Shown here: positions 40,435 through 49,817 of the stretch, one piece after another
How the letters are laid out: each line of letters begins with the position of its first letter
Position numbering within the stretch: the stretch's first letter is position 1
DNA from: Lodderomyces elongisporus
Taxonomy: Eukaryota > Ascomycota > Pichiomycetes > Serinales > Debaryomycetaceae
Assembly: GCF_030384665.1 (NCBI RefSeq)
Contig: NC_083678.1
Coordinates: 434,001-498,000, forward strand
Length of the DNA stretch: 64,000 bases
Reading direction: 5' to 3'
The notes under the pieces: generated by a model
Database searches by the model: none
Told to the model about the DNA's origin: nothing
The model's input: only the letters and a program-made list of their open reading frames with translations
Program-made: the position numbers and the translations under genes

Positions 40435-41420
40435 AACGTCGTATTATAAATGGTTTATGAAGATATAATGTGTTTGCTGTTTGAGGAACAAAAGTACTCG
40501 ACTAGTGGTCTAGTGGACTGGTAGATTGACTAGCGCTGGTGTTTGTAATTGAATCTCGTTGGCTAGACTTGGTTGCCGTCGATGTTTGGGTTGCAAGTAA
40601 GTTAGCAGAAATAGGCTTGTGAGTGACAAGATTCTATTCTCTACAATTGATAGAATGTCGTAGCAAGACGGCTAATATTGAACCAAGATAAATTCAAAAA
40701 AAAAGGTTTAAACTGTTATTTCAAAAGTCTTTACTGCTTCGTAGACTACCAAGCTCATCTAGTACATATGTCCACAAATCCACATGTCGACGTGTTTACC
40801 AATTTACAAAATTACAGAATAACAAATCACAACATGGTTGATAAAACAAATACAGAAATATGCAAACACAGAGATATATATGTATATATGTAAATGAAAT
40901 GTAGTCACAACTGATTCCCAATGTCCCATGACTTTATAGTCAACATCAGGCGCCCAGAAACGTGCTCCTACTTAAAGGTCAATCTACGCATAATGTCCAC
41001 ATGTAAACCTCCAGTGATTGATTCTACAGAAAAAGAATCAATACCTTTATGTAAAGGGTGATCACGCGAATGATGTTGAAGAAGAAGAAGAAGAAGAAGA
41101 AGAAGAAGAAGAGAAAAGGATTTTTTATGAAGAAGAAAAATTTGGACTGAAAAAATTTAGATTTATGTTGATGGTTTCTCGCTGTCTTGGAAATGGAGTT
41201 TAGTGCAAAAAAAAAAATAAAATCACAGAAACAGAACAAGAAAAAGCTGACGAGGAACTGGGAGCGCAGTGCCAGTTAACCAAATGGCAACCAAAACTAC
41301 TATCCACACATTTATTGTGCTTACGTTTCAATTTCATTACCACTACCAAAAACATCAACAAACACGAAAACAAAAACAAAAACTTAAACATAAACATAAA
41401 AATACAAACATAAACGTAAA
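40435..41420. other. Divergent region GSKIP-domain gene / MAK31
   Basis: 986 bp. Holds TA-rich and GTCTAGTGGACTAG-like short repeats near 40500-40530, a GAA triplet tract (41078-41112), and ACAAAAACA/CATAAACAT repeats (41355-41415) leading into MAK31. No gene seen. Confidence 0.6.
41078..41112. repeat. (GAA)n triplet repeat
   Basis: About 11-12 GAA units; no gene reads through them. Confidence 0.85.
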
Positions 41421-41681
41421 ATGACAGGCCTTTCCCCAGAGAGTTTAATCTCAGCACAAATGCATGTGACAATCACTGATTGCAGAAATTTTGATGGGAT
41501 ATTGACAGCCATTGACCCGTTTGGGAACTTGTTACTATCGGAAACATATGAGATTTCTAAGGATAAATTTGACGATAGCAAGGTACATCAGAGAAAGATT
41601 GGGTTGGTCAGTATACCAAGGAGTACAATTAAAAGTATCAAGGTGGACAAGCGGACTCATGAAAGGATATTCAAAAGCTAA
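41421..41681 (+). CDS. MAK31: Sm-like NatC auxiliary subunit Mak31
   Basis: 86 residues with the Sm fold: MHVTITDCRNFDGILTAIDP (Sm1) followed by FGNLLLSETYEI, and a truncated Sm2 with RKIGLVSIPRSTIKSIKVDK. The GLVSVPR-type Sm2 is the hallmark of Mak31/NAA38, unlike the RG-x-x motif of canonical Lsm proteins. Known role: auxiliary subunit with Mak10 of the NatC N-terminal acetyltransferase (catalytic Mak3). Size agrees with yeast Mak31 (88). Start ATG directly follows an A/C-rich leader. Confidence 0.88.
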   Translation: MTGLSPESLISAQMHVTITDCRNFDGILTAIDPFGNLLLSETYEISKDKFDDSKVHQRKIGLVSIPRSTIKSIKVDKRTHERIFKS

Positions 41682-43038
41682 TCATTTTACTATCCTGTAA
41701 ATCAACTGAATCACTACTATTATTATTATTATTGTTGTTGTTGTTATAAATGACAGCAGCAGCAATAACAAAAAGAGAAACGGCAGAAGCAGAAGTAGTA
41801 GCGTCATGAGCATCATTATTGACAATACCTTTGGAAATATCAGCAGCACCACTAACGTCTATGACGTCTGTACTATGGTGTAACTATATATTTGGCAAGA
41901 GTTGTCTATAAAACCAAACAAGTATGGGTTAAATTTTTTGGAGCTCATCAACCATGCAACCTGATTATGACCAAGGTAAATAGTCATCTGGTGACTAGTT
42001 TACATCAATGGCAAGGTGATGAAAAATAATCATATCATTTGAAATTCGTCACCCATGTTCAAATTACTCATCAACAAAATGTCGCAGCTAATGCTGTTGT
42101 AGTGGGAGGAGGGGGGTGTTTTCAGCTATTGATTAAAACTGAATTTCCTTTTCTTTCCTATTCTTTCTTTTCCTTTTTTTTTGAAGAAACCCTTTTAATT
42201 TCACCGACATAGAAGAACCTATTTGCTGGACTGTACGCCCTGGTCTGGTGTCAAAAAGAGAAAAACCATACGTGTAAGAAAAGAAACCAAAAAAAAAAAG
42301 AAAGAATGAAAGAAAGAAATGGATATCCTCTCACCAAAATCACTTAATTCTTGCCGTGAAACATGTGAGGTGTGCATTTAAATATATATATGAGCTGCGA
42401 AGTATAAATATATATAAATATATATAAATATACATGTACTTTGTATAGATATATTCATTTCTTTTCTCTTTCTGTAAAAAAAATATACTCAAAAATAGTA
42501 CCATCAATATTATAGAGCATGTACTTATTTCAAAAGAAAAGACGTATGGCCTTATATACAATTTTCTTTCCCTACGTCCGCCATAGTTGGAGTAGACGCT
42601 ACAGTTGAAGTGAATCTGGCGTCATTTCGTATGTAATAAAGAGCGCGCCGCATAGATTTAGATCGAACTTTGTAGTACGCCGCTCTCTTACTTCTTTCCC
42701 TTTTTCTTTTTCTTTTTGTGGCGTGAAAAAACTAAAGAAAAATAAAGAAAAATAAAGTGCTGGAGTGTGCGCGAATGTGAATTTGTGTGTATGTGTATAT
42801 AAGGGAACAAAACAAAACAGAACAACACCGCCTTATTCTTTGATAGAAAATTTCTTTATTTTTAACCGCTGATAAGATCAACTTTGAAATATCTGCAACA
42901 ACTACAACATCGACCAAAAAAACAAAAAAAGAATAAGAATAAAAAACAATCTTTTGTACGAAACAAAAAGAATACTCACGGTCTGTAATTCACGTCTTTG
43001 CATAATTTGTTACTCCCTCATCAGACGTCAAACACACA
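41682..43038. other. Intergenic region downstream of MAK31
   Basis: 1.36 kb. ATT/GTT triplets at 41718-41745, a T-rich block, TA tracts around 42385-42430 and a GCGCGCCGCAT element at 42643. A 70-codon minus-strand frame without ATG (41671-41883) was noted but not called. Confidence 0.55.
42643..42653. promoter_or_regulatory. GC-rich element GCGCGCCGCAT
   Basis: Identical to the element in front of BUD23; here 386 bp upstream of the next plus-strand start. Function unknown. Confidence 0.35.
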
Positions 43039-43653
43039 ATGCAGGGAAGCTACAAAAGTAATGGTTTACCAAGACCTTACTATATGAAACCATCAAAGAG
43101 AAAGCACTCGCCCTATGCCAATCTTAAAGAACCGGTATCTTTCTTCAACACCCCCAGGCGGAAGCTTATGGGCTACATCACCGTGTTCTTGCTCATCAGT
43201 ACCCTAATGTGGTGGCTTTCGCAAGATTTGAAAGATCGCCCTGATAAAATTTACGAATTAGTTCCCGAAACAGACCATCCTCCTGAGAATAAACTCAACC
43301 TGGGTAAAAGCTCTCATAACCTTGATGACGTGGTAAAGAATGCTGGCTCCAAAGCTGATAAAGAAATTGAAAATTTGGACTTGGCTGAGAACTTGGCTGC
43401 TGGACCTAAGGGTGAAAAGGGAAAGGGAGTATTGGAGGCACCAAAAGGTGGTATTGCAAATGAGGCTCCTGTTGTTGGCAGCGATGAAGACAAGATTGTA
43501 GGATCAGGACAAGGTAATCAGGGGAAACATAGAAACATTGAAAAGTCGTCGAATGTTGGTGGGAAAGGTGCAGCTGGAGATGCCAACGAAGGTGAGAAGA
43601 AGAAAGTTTCAAATAAGGAAAAGGTACAACAAATCATCCTCGAATCTCACTGA
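43039..43653 (+). CDS. Small single-pass membrane protein, unknown function
   Basis: 204 residues. A basic, Pro/Tyr-rich N-terminal ~42 residues (RPYYMKPSKRKHSPYANLKE) is followed by one hydrophobic helix at about residues 43-61 (LMGYITVFLLISTLMWWL) flanked by RRK on the N-side, predicting a type II orientation with a short cytosolic N-terminus and a lumenal C-terminal domain. The rest is hydrophilic and probably disordered, rich in G, K, E and A, with coiled-coil-like EIENLDLAENLA. This layout is common among Golgi/ER accessory proteins. I do not recognise a family. The coding pattern and a clean ATG (43039) make a real gene likely. Confidence 0.72.
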   Translation: MQGSYKSNGLPRPYYMKPSKRKHSPYANLKEPVSFFNTPRRKLMGYITVFLLISTLMWWLSQDLKDRPDKIYELVPETDHPPENKLNLGKSSHNLDDVVKNAGSKADKEIENLDLAENLAAGPKGEKGKGVLEAPKGGIANEAPVVGSDEDKIVGSGQGNQGKHRNIEKSSNVGGKGAAGDANEGEKKKVSNKEKVQQIILESH

Positions 43654-44502
43654 GTCTCACTGAGTCTCATTCCTTTATACTTACTCGCATACTCACCAAC
43701 ATCAACAATAACAGTTGGGGAAACTCTTTTTTTTTTTAACATTACAATGAGACATCATAGCTTTAGGTTAATTATACATTTAAGAATAAAGAAAAACAGC
43801 CATCGCAACTAAACTCTATCTAGAAGGAGGAGATTTTCCTAAAGAAATGAATGGGGAATTAGAGGGGGTGGGTAGAAAAGGACATGTATGCAGTTGCACT
43901 ATGGATACGAAATTTAAATGAAAAATGAAAAAAGAAAGAAGAATTGATAATTAGATAAGTAAATAATTGAAAAATAGAACTTTTTTAATGCAAATTATAC
44001 CTTAATACCACCACCATAAATATAGTATACTTTGGAACTAGCTATATTGAACTACTTAGATAAGTAGCTTAGTAAAGATGTTGAAAGTTTTTGAATAGGG
44101 CGTGTGGATCGATTGTAGTAAGTATCCAATTTGTCATTACAGTATTAGTAGTTACAATACCTATCACAAACTATTCTAATATTTCATCCTCCTTCCACCG
44201 AAAAAAAAATAAAAATAGAAATAAAAATAAAAATAAAAAGATGAAGAAGAAGGGAACTAACGGAAAAAGAGAACAAGAACAAGCCATCAAATCCGATTTA
44301 AGATAAAAAGCCCTTACATAGTTCTCAAACTAGTTAACATCAAAGGTTTTATTGAGTTTTGAAAAGGAAAAAGAGATGCAGATAGTGTATATTCTAAACA
44401 TCAATGGCATACACTCTAGGGTTCTCTCAAATTGATAAATAAAAGGAAAAAAAATATAAAAATTCACATCTTGCAAAAGAGAAAATGGAAAAAAAAATTA
44501 AA
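43654..44502. other. Intergenic region before tRNA-Gln
   Basis: About 850 bp, AT-rich, with an AATAAAAATA repeat (44207-44240). No gene recognised. The T-rich strand immediately adjoining 44503 is the tRNA terminator. Confidence 0.55.
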
Positions 44503-44573
44503 GGCCACACTGGGACTCGCACCCAGGTTTCCGGAATCAGAATCCGACGTGATAACTCCTACACAATGCGGCC
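44503..44573 (-). tRNA. tRNA-Gln (anticodon CUG)
   Basis: 71 nt, no intron. Acceptor GGCCGCA / TGTGGCC (one G-U), D arm GTGT...ATCAC, anticodon stem TCGGA / TCCGG with loop TTCTGAT (anticodon CUG, reads CAG), T stem CTGGG / CCCAG. It aligns well with S. cerevisiae tRNA-Gln(CUG). The transcript runs into a T-rich terminator just below 44503. Odd: the D loop reads AGGAGTT instead of AGTGGTT, and the T loop TGCGAGT instead of TTCGAAT, so both partners of the usual G18-Psi55 contact are changed. It may be a diverged functional gene or a decaying copy. Confidence 0.88.
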
Positions 44574-45271
44574 GTATAGTTTCGTGCGTAAAACTGACTG
44601 CGCCAGATACTACATTTTGTTCAATTTTTGAAACTGTGACAATCTAGTACCCACAATTTTAGCTTTTTAAAATCCAAATAATGTATAGAAAACGGTTTTG
44701 TTTCCTTCTTGCTTTTATAAAAAGCTCTCACATTTTTTTTTTACATTATATTGAGTTATAACTGATAACAAACATGATTCTTGCAATCTACTTTAACCTC
44801 TATGTCCTTGACAATCAAGTTTTTTGAAAAAACATGCCCTGCTTGAAATGCATAATTACACTAATGTACCTTTATTTTTGTACACCCCTCAATTTCTGCT
44901 GTATTTTCCAATGCCTAATGAAAATGGATGTTTAACAAGTTTGCTATTCTTTTGTATAACCGATTCAAATCAAGCTCCTTTTTTTTAACAAGTTGAAGCT
45001 AGAAGTATATAATTTATAAACTTTGTTAAAGAAATTTGCATTTCTATTCTTTAGCTATAAACAAGTCAAATGTTAGTTTTGTCCATTTTCACTTAACCAC
45101 TTAATCTGGAATGGAAATGGGAAGAATCCGAAAAAAAAAAAATTATAGATTTGAAATAAAATAAACGCTAATAGAAAATAAATTTTTCTTTGAGAAATAA
45201 AAATTAAGAAAAAGGAGAGAGCTCTAAATTTCCTGAGATGAAAAACTAAAGAGCCGGAAAAAAATAAAATC
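44574..45271. other. Spacer between tRNA-Gln and tRNA-Glu
   Basis: About 700 bp AT-rich DNA; no gene recognised. Confidence 0.55.
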
Positions 45272-45343
45272 CTCCCTTGCGGGGAATCGAACCCCGATCT
45301 GCTCGGTGAAAGCGAACCGTGATAGCCATTACACTACAAAGGA
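45272..45343 (-). tRNA. tRNA-Glu (anticodon UUC), intronless
   Basis: 72 nt. Acceptor TCCTTTG / CAAGGGA with discriminator G, D arm GTGTAATGGCTATCAC, anticodon stem GTTCG / CGAGC with loop CTTTCAC (UUC), T arm CGGGG-TTCGATT-CCCCG. The box B sequence is perfect, and a T-run terminator follows on the minus strand. It differs by three substitutions from the intron-bearing copy at 48800-48894 and shares similar flanks with it. Confidence 0.95.
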
Positions 45344-45636
45344 CTTTTTGATGTTTAATGAAATACCATGGTAATCTATAATGTGTACAATTGTTGATGT
45401 TGATGATAATGCAATAATAGTAATGCTGAATTTTGCTAAATTTTACTGCTTTTTGCCCATTTTTACTCATTTTCAAAATCGGTCTTTGAAATTGGTTATC
45501 AAGCTCTTAATTATATGAAAGCAAACAAACTTAGGTTGTGGATATGTGAGAGGAGAAAGTGGAAAACTAGGAGGAAGGAAGAAAAAGAAATAGTGAATAA
45601 AGGAAATAAATATATTCATATATATATATATATATA

Positions 45637-47208
45637 TTAAACTATAATACATTTCTCACCCTTGGCATTACCTTTCAATTCATTATATCGTTCTTTCTCA
45701 CGATCTCTTAATTTTTCTCTTACTTCAATAGGGAAATATTTTTTCATGATTTCCATCGATTCCAAATCCAAATTACTCGAGTCAGCTTCCAATATAGCAT
45801 CTGGCTTACGACACATAGGACAGCTTGTCTTGTCATCTTTTTTCAACTTAACTAAGCACCTGACACAGAACAAGTGGCCACATGATAGTCGGATAGGCTT
45901 GTATGCGATACTCATACAAATAGGGCACGAGTAGTCATCGATTTGCGGAATGATTTGGATTACTGAGTTTTGGATAACGTAGCATATGGATTGTGCTAGC
46001 GACTTTCCACTAACAAAAATATGGTCGGAAGAAATAAGTTTGGGGTATATTGTTTGAATTCCCAATGAGGTTTGCTTATCAAATTTTTTTAGGATTTTGC
46101 GTAGTGCTTCGGTGTTTATGCTTTGAAATTGAAGCATTTTGAGCAAATGGTAATTCATTGAGACAAATTGTTCAAATGCGGCAAGACTCTTTTTTTTCTT
46201 GAATTGCACAATTAGGCCCGATTTGTTCACATTGTTCATAAATTCGTCCAAATGAGCTTTGATATCGTCACCAGAACGTGGACTTCTATGTTGGTCATTA
46301 TATTGGAAATAAACCTCTGAATCTAGATATATTTTGAAAAGTTCTCTCCATTTATACATTTCCGATCTGGTCCCGGTAAACGACGAAACGTAATGAGCGA
46401 TGCTTTGTACTTCATTGATAAGTTTCTTTTCTTCTGTTCGTCGAAGATAGTCCAATGCCTCCAATTCTTCATCCAACATTTTAAAGAACTTGCTATCTGA
46501 GTTGAGGACAATGTATATCTCGCGTTTCTTGTGTTCTGGATCTCGCAAAAGTAACTTGTCCATAGTGTTTGGTAACTCTTCTATTTCAAACGCAGAATCT
46601 GTCTTGGGAGCAAAGACGGGTGTCGGCATCGAGGTTGATGTAGATGTAGATGTGGATGTGGATGTCAATGGCGGTATAGGTCCTTGTGCAGAGGCAGAAG
46701 CAGAGGCAGTTGGCGACAATGGGCGCAATGGTGGCGATAATGATCCTTCACGACTTGACACTAGTCGCAATTCTCCATCGTCCTCTTCTTTCAATTCCAC
46801 TATTTTCTCTTCCTCTGAACTACTCGAGTCATCATTAAGAAGTGATTCGATTTTTTGTTTAATCTCATTACATGTCTTTGTTATTGTGTCGTCGGATAAG
46901 CTCTCATTACTAAAGTCTAGTGTGATCTTGAGTATTGGTTTGATGGTATGACTCTCAGGTGAGGCTTTTGTTAAGGTGTATTCGGCGATTATGGGGTTGG
47001 AGGGACTTGTAGACTGGTTGTCGTCCATATCCACCTCTTTATCATTGATGAGCAACTTGAGTTTGTTCAGCTCTAACCCCAAGAACTTCAACTCATCAAC
47101 AACCTTGTTGATACATTTCTTCAAGGCTTTGTACTTGATAGCTGCTTCAACCCATTCTTCAGGAATATCTCGACTGAGTTCCCTTTCCAACGTCTTTGCA
47201 AACTTCAT
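45637..47208 (-). CDS. SPX-RING ubiquitin ligase with C-terminal CaaX motif
   Basis: 523 residues from ATG 47206-47208. The N-terminus MKFAKTLERELSRDIPEEWV is a typical SPX start; the rest of the SPX fold is split by acidic and Ser-rich inserts (TSTSTSTSTS repeat) and resumes with KFFKMLDEELEALDYL, then ALRKILKKFDKQTSLGIQ, holding the Lys cluster that binds inositol pyrophosphates in SPX domains. A C3HC4 RING lies at residues 428-466 (CPIC, CGHLFCVRC, CPMC). The protein ends GEKCIIV-stop: C520-I-I-V fits a CaaX box. Known relatives: plant NLA-type SPX-RING E3 ligases controlling phosphate transporters. A role in phosphate signalling at a membrane is inferred. An upstream ATG at 47277 reads through the ATGT repeat and is rejected. 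Confidence 0.88.
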   Translation of the reverse strand: MKFAKTLERELSRDIPEEWVEAAIKYKALKKCINKVVDELKFLGLELNKLKLLINDKEVDMDDNQSTSPSNPIIAEYTLTKASPESHTIKPILKITLDFSNESLSDDTITKTCNEIKQKIESLLNDDSSSSEEEKIVELKEEDDGELRLVSSREGSLSPPLRPLSPTASASASAQGPIPPLTSTSTSTSTSTSMPTPVFAPKTDSAFEIEELPNTMDKLLLRDPEHKKREIYIVLNSDSKFFKMLDEELEALDYLRRTEEKKLINEVQSIAHYVSSFTGTRSEMYKWRELFKIYLDSEVYFQYNDQHRSPRSGDDIKAHLDEFMNNVNKSGLIVQFKKKKSLAAFEQFVSMNYHLLKMLQFQSINTEALRKILKKFDKQTSLGIQTIYPKLISSDHIFVSGKSLAQSICYVIQNSVIQIIPQIDDYSCPICMSIAYKPIRLSCGHLFCVRCLVKLKKDDKTSCPMCRKPDAILEADSSNLDLESMEIMKKYFPIEVREKLRDREKERYNELKGNAKGEKCIIV

Positions 47209-47210
47209 AG

Positions 47211-47257
47211 ATGTATGTATGTATGTATGTATGTATGTATGTATGTATGTATGTATG
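47211..47257. repeat. (ATGT)n microsatellite
   Basis: About 11-12 tetranucleotide units immediately upstream of the SPX-RING start codon, thus in its presumed 5' UTR. Confidence 0.9.
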
Positions 47258-47752
47258 ATACTGATAACGATTGACACAAAAATAATTTAGATGCTAGCTC
47301 ATGGGGAGCTCGTCACAAACGGTGGTTTATTCTGATGACAATAATGATGGGGAAAGGAAAGGAAAGGAAAAGAAGAAGCCTTGAGTAGAAGCAATGAGTT
47401 CACCGATAAGCTATACTAAATTGAGTAATAAAAAACAGCTAAACAGCTAAACAGCAAAATGGTAAAATTGCAAAATTGCAAAATGGTAAAAAAAAAGTAT
47501 ATACAAAACCTTTTGTTGCTGGTGATGATGAGATTGTCTGCTGGGGAAAGTATTAGGTTCGAAATAATTTTTTGATCGTCTAGTTGGTTTGAGTGAATCT
47601 AAAATCTAAATAATTATTTTTTTCCTCTTCTTTCTGGTTCTTTTAAATTTTCTATAGTCTTAATAGGACACGGCTCAACTCTTTTAGCTAAGTGGAAACA
47701 AAAAAATGTAAGACAAGCTGTGTGAATGGTATAAAGTGAGGCTGGAAAAAAT

Positions 47753-47824
47753 GATTAAGAAGATGATTAAGAAGATGATTAAGAAGATGATTAAGAAGAT
47801 GATTAAGAAGATGATTAAGAAGAT
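47753..47824. repeat. 12-bp minisatellite, six exact copies
   Basis: Unit GATTAAGAAGAT repeated six times without error, then degenerating into GAAGAT. It produces a hydrophobic FLII repeat in a minus-strand frame that is not considered a gene. Confidence 0.9.
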
Positions 47825-48062
47825 GAAGATGAAGCAATAGGGAAGAGACAGGCGGTAGGGCTCATAATTTTCAAGCAAGAAACAAAATTGGATTATAAAG
47901 CAGAAAACAAGATCTTTTGGAGTAAAAGTTGTACCTACTACAACAACTACAACTATTAAAAAAAAAATTATAGAAAAGAAAAGCAAGGCGGTACGATTAG
48001 TACACAAAACGACGAGTTGGAATTTGTTTTCGAATTATATTGTATACCCAAAAAAATTGTGA

Positions 48063-48068
48063 CACGTG
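48063..48068. promoter_or_regulatory. CACGTG palindrome
   Basis: Candidate Cbf1/Pho4-type site about 855 bp upstream of the SPX-RING start. Pho4 recognises CACGTG in phosphate control, so it is of interest here, but the distance is large. Confidence 0.3.
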
Positions 48069-48799
48069 GGGTTCCCCAATAGTAAGTATATCATTTGCAT
48101 CTCAGACTGCTTCGAATGTTTTATGTCAAATGGGCATTGCCATTTGCAATTAAAGCTTTTTTTTTGGGGTTCTTTTGGCAAAATATTGATTATCAATAGT
48201 ATTATTGTTGTTGCTGTTTTCTTTTTTTTTTATTTCAACTTTTTTTTTGCATCATATTTGACCAAAGAAGTTTTGATACTTTTCTCGAATGTTGCCTAGA
48301 AATTTACAGCTGCAACCAATTCCATGTTTGATCTCGCTTGCAGGGTCCATTCCGTATTTATTTTATGCCTTTTTTTCATTATCAACTATGTTTACATCTT
48401 ATATGTCGTGTGTGTCAACAGTAGGCGTCAATATTGTACAAATTTTTATCAAGATTATGCTATTCTTTTTCATTAACAAAATGTGCTTGCTTGAGTTTGG
48501 ACTTCTATCAGAACTAGTGCATAATGCTTTGAAGTAGCCCAAATAATTTCAAACGGTTTTTCCACAAAAAAAAAAAAAAAATTACACGTAAAAAAAATTG
48601 AAACCAAGAGGTTGAAACAATAAAAAGTTTTCAAAGTTAGTAAGTAATACTTGTAGCATTGTGGAGAATTCCTACAGACATGATACACATTCTTCTAAAG
48701 TATATGCTTAACTTCGTTTTGTTTACCAAAAAAGAAGGGGATAAGATTACTTAAAATGATAACGAAAATGAAAACAGAAGAAGGAAAAAAAATAAAATT

Positions 48800-48894
48800 C
48801 TCCCTTGCGGGGAGTCGAACCCCGGTCTGCTCGGAACTTTCTTAACTGAAGAATTAATGAAAGCGAACCGTGATAGCCGTTACACTACAAAGGA
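48800..48894 (-). tRNA. tRNA-Glu (anticodon UUC) with 23-nt intron
   Basis: 95 nt. Exons match the copy at 45272-45343 except for three substitutions. A 23-nt intron (48835-48857) sits after position 37, one base 3' of the anticodon, the canonical nuclear site. Within the intron, GAAAG can pair with the anticodon-loop CUUUC, as expected for endonuclease recognition. Acceptor, D, anticodon and T stems are intact, and a T-rich terminator follows. S. cerevisiae tRNA-Glu genes have no introns. Confidence 0.93.
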
Positions 48895-49817
48895 ATTTGT
48901 TGAGTAAAGAAATACCCCAAATTATTATACCAAAATATAGTTGTAGTTAAATAGCTCCAATTCAAGTAAAAAGATCAGTATGATATACTTTTGCAATCAA
49001 TATTGAGTATATATAAAAAGGGGAAACCAACAATTAAAAGCACCAACAATATAGATAAGCTTGTAAAATTCAACGTTATCTTCTTTCATTTCATTTCTTC
49101 TCTTTCTTCGTTTACCTTCCCCTCAGAAAAAAAAAAATATCAAGAAAGAATGGCGATGATTCCATATATATATTCAAAAATCCATCTACCTCATATAAAG
49201 AAGATAAAAAAAATTTATAACAACCACAATTAACGAATAGAAAGTTGCATTACAACACCTTATCATGTTATTTGACAAATATACCTCATTTCATATTCTT
49301 CCATAGTGACTGAAGAGAGAGATGCAATAGAAGGAAAAGTTGATGACAAACTTGTCATCTCTTCCCCAAGCAATTGCTGCAAAAATAAAGGGAAGAAAAA
49401 ATAAGGGAGGACTAAATTTTGTCAGAAAAAGAAGAGAAGAAAAAAAAGAAGAAGTAAAGAATACTTAATTACTATGTCGCGTCATAATATGTTGCACACG
49501 ACAAGTACTCAATTCTCACGACATTTATGTTTGTTTTTCTCCTCTAAAGTCACTTTTTGTTCTACACTCAAACTCTCACCTTTATACAAAGTGAAAAAGT
49601 TTTTTCAAAACATTTAACAATTAAAGGAAAAAAAAGAAAAAAGAAAAGAATCGAAGAAAGAAAAGAAGATAACTCCCCCCCCAATTTTTTTTTTTCAAAA
49701 GTTAAAACGACTGTTACGAAATCGTTGGGAATCACGCATCGTTTTATCATATTAAAATTTGGTTCTGTTCTGTTCTATCACGTTAACCAACTAACCATAT
49801 AATATTAACCAAATACA
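48895..49817. other. Upstream region of probable MRPL20
   Basis: About 920 bp of AT-rich DNA with purine-rich tracts and a short C run (49674-49682). No gene recognised. Confidence 0.55.

Larger units (their letters stand above)
47209..48799. other. Upstream region of SPX-RING gene, up to tRNA-Glu
   Basis: 1.6 kb with an ATGT tetranucleotide tract, a 12-bp tandem minisatellite (47753-47824) and a CACGTG (48063-48068). Frames near 48066-48537 are hydrophobic from T-rich DNA and not supported as genes. Confidence 0.55.

Noticed and set aside
41671..41883. 70-codon open minus-strand frame overlapping the MAK31 end, with a hydrophobic stretch and poly-Asn
   Set aside because: No usable ATG, the Asn run is an ATT/GTT repeat, and there is no intron signal upstream. 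A frame of this length is not surprising by chance.
47684..48007. Minus-strand frame with repeated FLII blocks
   Set aside because: Read-through of the six-copy 12-bp minisatellite.
48289..48537. 82-codon hydrophobic plus-strand frame
   Set aside because: T-rich DNA produces hydrophobic frames; no family resemblance, next to a tRNA, and no supporting features.
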